The translations under genes were made by a program, and so were the position numbers. The notes below the pieces were generated by a model. That model was not told the origin of the DNA. It worked only from the letters and a program-made list of their open reading frames with translations, and made no database searches. Below are positions 60,601-64,000 of a DNA stretch of 64,000 bases, in pieces. The stretch is from Emydura subglobosa (taxonomy: Eukaryota; Chordata; Testudines; Chelidae), in NCBI GenBank assembly GCA_007922225.1, contig ML680053.1:20384694-20448693 (forward strand), given 5' to 3'. Position 1 is the stretch's first letter. Every line of letters begins with the position of its first letter.

Positions 60601-63600
60601 ATCTACCACCTCCTGTGTACTCCATGCTGGAGCGCATTTGAGTGTTGATTCGCCATGATCAGCTTGGCTGGCGAACTCTCCATGCTGATCAAACAGAAAA
60701 TGGGAATTCATAATTCCTGGGGCAGAGCAGTCACAGCGGAGTTCTGTGGGACACCTCCTAGAGACCAATTCAATCAACTTAAATAATGTTGTGTCTACAC
60801 TACCTCTCTGTTGACCCATCAACATCGAATTAAGCACTATGCCAGGCGCGTTACGTCAGCAGAAGAGTAGTGTAGACACATACATTATTAGGTTGATGTA
60901 AGACAGCTTCCATCGACCTAAGTTTGTCATGTAAGTAAATTTTTGTGTGTCTGTAAATTAAGAAAGCCTCAATTTATTTTACCTACTAAATTGTCTTTAG
61001 TGGATTGAATTGAATTGAATTGAATTACATGGATGATCTTTATAAGGGATTATTCCTAAGGATGGGAGAAAATAATTCAGATTTATGAACACCAAAGCAA
61101 CTTTTGTTTCAAGTTTTCAAGCAAACCTTTGTGTGGACACACTTGTATCAATTTAAAAGTAGGTATAGCAGTTTAGCTTGCACCGATCAATTTATGAATA
61201 CAGCTAAACTGATATAAGCTGAGTTTACACTGATATAATAGTGTCCACACGGAGTTTTGTCCCAGTTTAAATAAATTAGTTTAGAAATACACCTTTTGTT
61301 AAACTGGTGCAACTTTGGGTGCTGGCCAGGCATTAATGTAGATGGGCATAAGGTCCTTGATTTGATTTCTTGTTGCACTTTTTTCCCAACTGGAAAAACC
61401 ACAGCTAGTCCCAAGGTGTGGTCTTACGTAGAAAATTTAGAGAGGAAATCTTTCCTTTCTTTCTTCTGCTGTGAAGTTCAAACGGAGGTTAAAATATAAT
61501 TTGGCTAAAAGGAAAGGTTAATAAGTAACTAACAAAGCTCTATATATTCTGTTTTACTAGAAAGACACCAGCTTGCATAGCCTTAGTTTGAAAATGTTCC
61601 CTAAAGGGATTTCTGCCTATACTTGGTTCTTTGTTCTTGTATTTGGTTTCTTTATCTCAGATCATAAATATAATATAAACCTGCACCAGCATCTGAACAT
61701 TTAGTGCAAGATAAGATTTAATTCAACCATAAAAAGTCTTTCAAGATACTTTTGTATCAAAAGGGCTCACTAAATTTTTTACTTTGCAATTTAAAATCTT
61801 TGAACAACTTTAAAATATGCAATATAATAGTTTAATAATAACATTACTTTATACATATTAAAATAAATAGCATTCTACTGGGAAAAGGTGTGCTTATTTA
61901 TTAATAGATTTTTTGTGGATTATTTAATAAGCCTTCAGAAATTCAACTCTTTCAACATAATTGTTAAAGAAGATATAATTTCTTACCTCAGTTAGTCCTG
62001 TTTTTTGCAATTTGCAAATGATTCCCTTTAAAGTCACAAGCCGAAAGAAAATAATAGAGCTGGCATTATTATTCTTAGGGCATCTCCTACTAGATTTTCA
62101 CCAGAATGTAATTCATGTCAGATTCTGAAATTGCTTGTCTAGTCTACAGTGTGGAGGAAGGGTATTATGACTATACCAACACAAAAAAAAAAAAGTGGAA
62201 AGAAAATGGGAAAACAACTGAAATGCAGTTTTTCTTTCATTGTGTACAATTTCAGACATACTACCTTGTGTAGTCATCCCATTAGATATAATAAATTATG
62301 TATGTTCAGGCTGGGGCAGTACTGGAATGAAAGATGTCCACAGAACACTTAGGTATTGAAAGAGATGACTTTGATGATTGAGTAGGTGCCATTCCTTCCT
62401 CTGAAACATTACTGTATTTGTGTCCCACTAAGGTGTTTGGGGGAAGTGGATGGCACTGCACTACTGTATGCTTTTGGGTGTGATTTAATTCCTTCCTCCT
62501 GAGAGACAAAAAGAAAGAAATCAAGATCCTGTGTATGTCTTTTAAAATGTGTTATGTGTTAAGATACTCTTGTGATGAATGTCATATAAGATCATAGATA
62601 GGTGGTTGAGTTCTAACCTCTACTATTCATAAAAGATCTTATGACACTTTGCATAAAAATAAGGATATCCATTCGAATATTATGGACAAATTCCAGTTTG
62701 ACTTACAGCCATAGCCTCACTCCATCTTCTTTGTGCTGTTCCAGAAATGTAAAGGGGATGGAAAGGTAGCTTAAGTAATCATTTCCTCATAAATTCAGTA
62801 CAGTATACTAAAAGTTAGAAGCTATGCTTTACTTCTGTTATGATTCCTAATTCACAATCCAATTATCTGCCTTTGCAGAGATTGTAAAATTACAGAGGAT
62901 TAGAAGTGATGGGGTTTTTGTAGTCAGAGGTTTGGTATTAGCAATAAAGTTTTAAGATGAATATCATTGCAAACTGAAAAAAAGTATTATTGGATTCTCC
63001 TGTTCATTGATAACACGAGGAGCCTTCCCTTCATATAGGCGAACTCTGTGCCAGGTGAAAGTTGTGAGGGGCAGCATAGTGCTTCTGCATTTCTCATTAT
63101 GTATAACTGTAAAATATCTTTACAAATAAAAATGCTTAATTGTTAACATTTCACTGCTTAGTGCTGGAAAATAACATCACTTGTAAGTCAAACAAAATGA
63201 GAGTAGCTCAGTGCAAGACACTAAAAATCTTGAAGCCCCACAACTCCCGCAGATGTAGATGCCCCAGACCACGGCATAATTATTGCTGTTCCACTGCATG
63301 TATGGCAGCAGGATTTAGGAAACCTATGCAAGCATATTGTCCTTTGAATGCCATAAATCCTGGATTTCCAGGATGATTCTTGTGTCCCAGCACCCATGGA
63401 AGTTTTGAGGATTAGACAGTGGCAGTAGATTCATGAATACACAAATATATTTCTAATTCTGTTCTTGCAGAACAGAGATAAAAACATAGAAATAAAATCC
63501 TTGAATTATATGTTTCCTCAGTATTTGATCTCAAAAGCTCATTCTTTTCTTCTGTAATAAATGCCCAGATATCAATTGACTTGAATGAGAAAACTTCAAG

Positions 63601-64000
63601 GCACAAGAGTGAAAATATCTTCCCATTACATTACAGAAAGTGAAGTAATATTTATCTGATTTTAACCTAAGCTTTAACTAGCATAAAAGAGTAAAACTGT
63701 ACTAATCAATAAAATAGCATATTAGGACTATAACTTTTTACTTCTGTGTTTCAGAATTTTCACCAAGAAGTCAACCAAATAACCAATTATGACAGCCTGT
63801 CAAGCCTGGACAGTCTTGAGGCTGGAGAACAGAATGAAAATTATACAACACCCAGTGAAATATCTTTGACTACCCAGTGGGACGACTCTACACCCTACAA
63901 TTCACAAAAATCACAGTCTACAAATAAGAGTTTTCCTGATGCAGCTGAACTGATTTTTTCTAAAAATCAGCATGTAAATAATTGGCTCATAAATTTAGAT
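24400..64000 (+). CDS. CEP126: centrosomal protein 126 (partial; exon 1 unresolved)
   Basis: CEP126 (KIAA1377) is a centrosome and basal-body associated protein needed for normal primary cilium formation and spindle organisation. Supported coding exons are 26986-27105, 39763-39908, 44256-44367, 47624-47822 and 63755 onward. Phases match at every join and there are no stops. The encoded segments align in order with human CEP126: LEEER, a basic stretch, a charged coiled coil of E/K/Q, EKFQRAH, RKPAPRLEEALEQIQ, LLEQQHLSSL, then EVNQITNYDSLSSLDSLEA. The first coding exon lies in the GC-rich island but its start and donor are not settled. The gene continues past the right edge into the large exon 6. 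It is transcribed away from ANGPTL5, as in human. Confidence 0.9.
24961..26170 (+). other. CEP126 intron 1, 5' part
   Basis: Begins as a gradient from GC-rich to AT-rich sequence, with two near-identical copies of GTTTAGGAATTGGGTGGGG at about 25045-25086. No other feature recognised. Confidence 0.5.
26184..26397. mobile_element. foldback retroposon-like repeat with 13-bp target duplication
   Basis: Two arms of about 78 bases (from about 26222 to 26299, and 26320 to 26397) are inverted copies with only three or four differences, around a loop of about 20 bases. A single-sided extension, GAGGGGTAGCCGTTTTAGTC, lies at the left. The whole is flanked by a perfect TATTTTAAGCAAG at 26171-26183 and 26398-26410. 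The sequence belongs to a common reptile repeat (GTAGCCGTGTTAGTCTGTA type). The duplication length points to target-primed insertion, not cut-and-paste. Confidence 0.75.
26411..26985 (+). other. CEP126 intron 1, 3' part
   Basis: AT-rich intron leading to exon 2. A strong-context ATG (ACCATGG, 26978) sits just inside the intron before the acceptor. Confidence 0.5.
26986..27105 (+). CDS. CEP126: CEP126 coding exon 2
   Basis: It reads LLERDLEEEREALLEDQKIC, then RSRARKHCIETNRRRK, closely matching human. The acceptor is GGTCAG and the donor is a consensus GTAAGT. It enters in phase 2 and leaves with two bases of a lysine codon. Confidence 0.88.
27106..28637 (+). other. CEP126 intron 2, part before the gap
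   Basis: AT-rich, no family recognised apart from scattered low-complexity runs. The last 250 bases before the gap are GC-richer and may be repeat. Confidence 0.4.
28638..29037. other. assembly gap (400 N)
   Basis: Exactly 400 undetermined bases. Frames reported across it would be meaningless. The right side starts with an AT-only simple repeat (29038-29080), a plausible cause of the break. Confidence 0.99.
29081..29990 (+). other. CEP126 intron 2 after the gap
   Basis: AT-rich intron. A local duplication of TAATCTGGGTAGTA occurs at about 29528 and 29555. No gene seen. Confidence 0.4.
29994..30265. mobile_element. Harbinger-type MITE, 272 bp
   Basis: Ends GGTTATGTCTACATTAC and, reading inwards from the right, GGCATGGTCTACACCAC. 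The flanks are TAA at 29991-29993 and 30266-30268, the three-base target of PIF/Harbinger elements. No coding capacity. Confidence 0.8.
30269..31509 (+). other. CEP126 intron 2, unassigned
   Basis: No gene. AT-rich with minor pyrimidine-rich patches. Nothing recognised. Confidence 0.35.
32229..33970 (+). pseudogene. Harbinger Myb/SANT-like accessory protein, two exons
   Basis: Exon 1 (32229-32812) encodes a Myb/SANT-like domain: TGAADLINIWMESAMQSQL, RRNFDTYSQISRAMAEKGYE, then QCRAKIKELWQSYHKAKEAN and FYKELESIL. A Ser/Pro/acidic linker follows. A consensus GTAAGT at 32813 and an AG at 33517-33518 splice in phase to DVTFSVKAPTSVDRLRVIRK. The C-terminus ends YENDSWIYMQLS then TAG. In-frame stops at the domain (TGA after GYE, another near 32532) and frame changes in exon 2 show it is dead. 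In the family this protein brings the transposase to the nucleus and to the ends. Confidence 0.8.
34132..34892 (-). mobile_element. solo LTR of an endogenous retrovirus, reverse orientation
   Basis: A 761-bp insertion in the Harbinger element, flanked by CACCG at 34127-34131 and 34893-34897. Read on the minus strand it starts near TGTAGTAAGAAG and ends near GACAAGCA. TATAAAAGAG lies at about 34424-34415 and AATAAA at 34278-34273, a normal U3-R-U5 order. No gag, pol or env sequence adjoins it, so it is most likely a solo LTR left by recombination. The exact ends are one base uncertain, because TG/CA lie one base inside the duplication. Confidence 0.75.
35204..35880 (-). pseudogene. Harbinger DDE transposase, degraded
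   Basis: The N-terminal part (from about 35878 down) reads MCKATFMVLCAELAPALWHK and then is disrupted around 35735-35775 by a 15-base tandem duplication. The core reads SRKGYFSMVLQALADHCGRF and TDINAGWSGKVYDVCIFRN, then VILGDPAFPVMPWLMKPYTG and SKKRFNNSLSRCRM. The GDPAFPVMPWLMKPY block is typical of DDE_Tnp_4 transposases. Frameshifts (two overlapping frames at 35383-35595) leave it inactive. Confidence 0.85.
37131..38230 (+). other. CEP126 intron 2, with an old repeat copy
   Basis: At about 37240-37580 there is a diverged copy of the GGAGGTGCTGAG...CTCAATTT...CACAGTCACACAGCAAGTC family that recurs at 45340 and 55020. The remainder is unassigned. A segment near 38186-38240 (GGTGTCCACACAGAGTTTGT) resembles part of the element at 61120. 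Confidence 0.45.
38378..39019. repeat. inverted repeat pair, 60-base arms
   Basis: The arms at 38378-38437 and 38960-39019 are inverted copies with about 90% identity, including CAGAAATTACACAAATTC and its complement. The 520-base spacer has no recognised domain. Probably the ends of a DNA transposon or two opposite copies of one repeat. Confidence 0.7.
39020..39762 (+). other. CEP126 intron 2, 3' end
   Basis: AT-rich intron up to the exon 3 acceptor. No feature recognised. Confidence 0.4.
39763..39908 (+). CDS. CEP126: CEP126 coding exon 3 (charged coiled coil)
   Basis: It reads ALEEKQKEKEEKELRFREQI, then LKQRKLKLQEATEKFQRAHL and PISQRRR. Acceptor TTTAAATAG; donor GTTTGG, a weaker site but the only one that fits the phase. 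The high E, K, Q and R content predicts a long helix. Confidence 0.9.
39950..43400 (-). mobile_element. old repeat (LTR-like) split by an L1 insertion
   Basis: The flanks of the L1 fragment (39950-40440 and 42959-43400) look like two halves of one element of the type also seen around 31510-37130, with a minus-strand AATAAA near 40350. Ends and family not determined. Confidence 0.35.
40441..42958 (+). mobile_element. L1 LINE (Tx1-like), 5'-truncated
   Basis: It begins inside the reverse transcriptase with NPDQTGFIKDRQMSDNIWRV (about 40468), continues to an intact catalytic block ALYADDVILFLSKP (about 40880-40921), then a long C-terminal region ending in CWRNCGERGNVMHVWW (42234-42281), the CCHC-like motif of Tx1/L1 proteins. 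It ends with AATAAATAGTTTTTTGAAAA. Many stops and frameshifts. Typical 5'-truncated insertion. Confidence 0.85.
43401..44255 (+). other. CEP126 intron 3, 3' part
   Basis: AT-rich intron up to the exon 4 acceptor. It contains an immediate repeat of TTCATTTGAAAGCA(A/G)T at 43964 and 43979. No gene seen. Confidence 0.4.
44256..44367 (+). CDS. CEP126: CEP126 coding exon 4
   Basis: It reads RRKPAPRLEEALEQIQG, then a serine-rich tail ending KHKSSC. Acceptor CCACATAG, donor GTAAGC. The valine at the 3/4 junction and the lysine at the 4/5 junction are both split codons and reconstruct properly. Confidence 0.9.
44368..45339 (+). other. CEP126 intron 4, 5' part, with repeat-like block
   Basis: A poly(T) tract of about 18 lies near 44742-44759. 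The block 44940-45270 resembles a reptile interspersed repeat (GGACACTCACCTGGGATACC, GTGTCCCAGCCACTGGGCTA); family not identified. Short overlapping frames here are not genes. Confidence 0.45.
45340..46130 (-). repeat. interspersed repeat, copy related to 55020-55940
   Basis: It shares phrases in the same order with 55020-55940: CAGCTCCCATGGACTTCAGT, TCTGCAAATCAGACCCCGAA, GAAAATGAGGAACA, GTGACTTGCCCAGCATGATA, CATTTCCTAATTTATGAGTG, and a CTAATAG... then AGAGGGGGATGG end. Diverged and non-coding. Confidence 0.6.
46200..46960. repeat. pyrimidine-rich degenerate tandem repeat
   Basis: About 760 bases with strong C+T bias on the plus strand. A motif like GGCTCCTTGTCCAATCTCAA recurs in varied form near 46303, 46350, 46399, 46480 and 46862, with TCCCAGTC phrases between. 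Open frames here are a by-product of the biased composition. Confidence 0.6.
47624..47822 (+). CDS. CEP126: CEP126 coding exon 5
   Basis: It reads TTDSPSDSSASKNDFLHQKE and continues to QNVEEMQRLLEQQHLSSLS. Human has the similar SALSKNDHKHQK and EDQHLSNL at these places. Acceptor ACACCAAG, donor GTAGGA, leaving phase 0. A second AG at 47630-47631 would break the phase with exon 4. Confidence 0.88.
47823..47925 (+). other. start of CEP126 intron 5
   Basis: Short unique-looking intron start directly followed by the DIRS-like insertion. Confidence 0.4.
48290..48505 (+). pseudogene. gag-like zinc-binding fragment of the DIRS-like element
   Basis: It reads FKPCDGCKKLMRVNDPHFRC followed by LKCLGGAKG: C-x2-C, then H-x2-C-x2-C, a compact zinc-ribbon-like set seen in gag-type proteins of reptile retroelements. 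The frame ends after 71 codons, well short of any intact gag. Confidence 0.5.
49335..49905 (-). mobile_element. CR1 LINE fragment inside the DIRS-like element
   Basis: Minus-strand frames read NKKGFFKYVRQKRKIRDVVG and LLSGKGELVTEDDRKAELLD, then AYFASVFSQE (49650-49850). Further on they give DWSRTNVVPKFKKGKKEESW and NYRPVNLISIPGKLVEQCI (49340-49460). This is the region just before and at the start of CR1 reverse transcriptase. Frameshifted and truncated at both ends. Confidence 0.85.
50166..51411 (+). other. CEP126 intron 5, unassigned
   Basis: Several open frames occur (the longest, 122 codons, is 50608-50976 plus) but none resembles a known family. Possibly an old, unclassified transposon. 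Confidence 0.3.
51412..51587. repeat. palindromic MITE-like repeat
   Basis: The ends AGGGTAAAATTTTCAACAG and CTTTTGAAAAATGTTATCCCT are inverted copies. Inside, CTTAGGAGCCTAAG and TTAGGCTCCTAAG extend the symmetry around a central TCATTGAAAGTCA. A shorter relative lies near 56494-56570. Confidence 0.6.
51588..53585 (+). other. CEP126 intron 5, unassigned
   Basis: Contains a 123-codon minus frame (51649-52020) and an 86-codon minus frame (52997-53257). Neither was recognised. The first may be a piece of an old transposon. Confidence 0.3.
53586..53765. repeat. foldback repeat with AT-rich loop
   Basis: ACAAGGTGGGTGAGGTAATA on the left and TATCTCACCCACCTTATCTC on the right are inverted copies around an AT-only loop of about 60 bases. 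GTTGTAGCTGTGTTGGTCCC lies at the left. Same family as 14493-14615. Confidence 0.65.
54685..55690. repeat. about 1-kb repeat with inverted ends
   Basis: The left end AAAAGTTAGGAAACATCAGA followed by ATTAAGGTT (about 54681-54709) and the right end, read on the other strand (about 55665-55637), differ by only a few bases. The interior contains the family also present at 45340. A MIR-like stretch in reverse (CCCATATTACACATGAAG, CTGAGGCACAGAGATTAA) lies at about 55042-55080. Confidence 0.5.
55020..55940 (-). repeat. interspersed repeat, copy related to 45340-46130
   Basis: Same ordered phrases as the copy at 45340: AGAGCTCCCATTGAACCTCA, TCTGCAAATCAGACACC, GAAAATGAAGAACA, GTGACTTGCCCAGCACCACA, GGCTTTTCCTAACTTTTGCG and AGAGGGGGATGG. 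It overlaps the right part of the inverted-end repeat at 54685-55690. Confidence 0.55.
55941..58436 (+). other. CEP126 intron 5, unassigned
   Basis: Unique-looking AT-rich intron. A GGAA microsatellite lies at about 57454-57468. A degenerate amniote repeat with AATGCTTAACTTTAA lies near 57990-58110. No gene seen. Confidence 0.4.
58437..58730. mobile_element. MITE-like element with inverted ends
   Basis: Left end GCCTGGTTTACACTGCCAG; right end, inwards, AGGGTATGTCTATACTGCCA. About 290 bp, no coding capacity. The ends resemble the Harbinger MITEs elsewhere in the window, but no clean duplication was found. Confidence 0.5.
58824..60940. mobile_element. second Harbinger-type element, diverged
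   Basis: The left end GGGCATGTCTACACTACAAA follows TAA (58821-58823). The right end is uncertain; GTGTAGACAC at about 60870 is the last terminal-like motif. It carries a minus-strand Myb/SANT-like remnant at 60274-60840 and, on the plus strand near 59919-60027, a short frame MVAEYLHESFLEISMEDSQA that also looks coding. No DDE transposase block was found. Confidence 0.6.
60274..60840 (-). pseudogene. Myb/SANT-like accessory protein remnant
   Basis: On the minus strand: APAWSTQEVVDFIGLWEEES followed by VQAQLQTSQRNVDIYQKIT, a frame change, then QQCCVKIKELQQAYQKAREA and FHKELHAIL. This is the Myb/SANT-like fold of Harbinger accessory proteins, related to the remnant at 32229. At least two frame breaks. 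Confidence 0.7.
61002..61027. repeat. TTGAA microsatellite
   Basis: About five tandem copies of TTGAA in intron 5. Confidence 0.85.
61120..61300. repeat. MITE-like inverted repeat
   Basis: GTGTGGACAC at about 61131 and GTGTCCACAC at about 61242 are inverted copies, with further complementary AACTGATATA/TATCAATTT-type stretches. Likely an old MITE. Confidence 0.4.
61301..63754 (+). other. CEP126 intron 5, 3' end
   Basis: AT-rich intron with a run of 12 A near 62184. No repeat family or gene recognised up to the exon 6 acceptor. Confidence 0.4.
63755..64000 (+). CDS. CEP126: CEP126 coding exon 6, 5' part (runs off window)
   Basis: It reads NFHQEVNQITNYDSLSSLDS, and towards the window end KNQHVNNWLINLD, matching the beginning of the very large human exon. 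Acceptor CTGTGTTTCAG. Open to the last base. Confidence 0.93.

Overview
This is a 64 kb piece of a vertebrate nuclear genome, most likely a non-avian sauropsid and probably a turtle. It contains two protein-coding genes lying head to head in a sea of old transposable elements. The repeat mix is CR1 LINEs, a Tx1-type L1, two-gene Harbinger transposons, hAT and Harbinger MITEs, a DIRS-like element, MIR SINEs and a reverse-oriented solo retroviral LTR. That mix fits a turtle better than a bird or mammal, but the species is inferred. The window carries no bacterial features, CRISPR arrays or recognisable tRNA or rRNA genes.

Gene 1 is ANGPTL5 (angiopoietin-like 5) on the minus strand, with coding exons from 19547 down to 6036. 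All eight coding exons can be placed by GT/AG sites and matching phases. They join into 1173 nt, giving a 390-residue secreted protein with a complete fibrinogen-like domain and a natural stop. Gene 2 is CEP126 (KIAA1377, a centrosome/cilium protein) on the plus strand. Exons 2 to 5 and the first 246 nt of the large exon 6 are placed, and the gene runs off the right edge. The first coding exon lies in a GC-rich island around 24.4-24.8 kb but is not resolved. ANGPTL5 and CEP126 are also divergent neighbours in human (11q22), which supports both calls.

Layout: 1-4.2 kb is intergenic (two CR1 pieces; a Myb/SANT-like ORF remnant split by a hAT element). 4.2-6.0 kb is the ANGPTL5 3' flank. 6.0-19.6 kb is the ANGPTL5 coding span, with MIR, hAT and small MITE insertions in its introns. 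19.6-24.1 kb is upstream sequence with CR1 and MIR. 24.1-25.0 kb is a GC-rich bidirectional promoter region with a GC-box minisatellite. 25.0-64 kb is CEP126: small exons between large introns filled with nested transposons. A 400-base run of N lies at 28638-29037.

No new biological system was found. The most instructive structures are the nested insertions: solo LTR in Harbinger in an older repeat; CR1 inside a DIRS-like element; L1 inside another repeat; hAT inside a MIR; hAT inside a Myb/SANT ORF. A foldback repeat with a perfect 13-bp target duplication at 26.2-26.4 kb, a Harbinger accessory gene with an intact phase-matched intron, and several other long inverted repeats also stand out.
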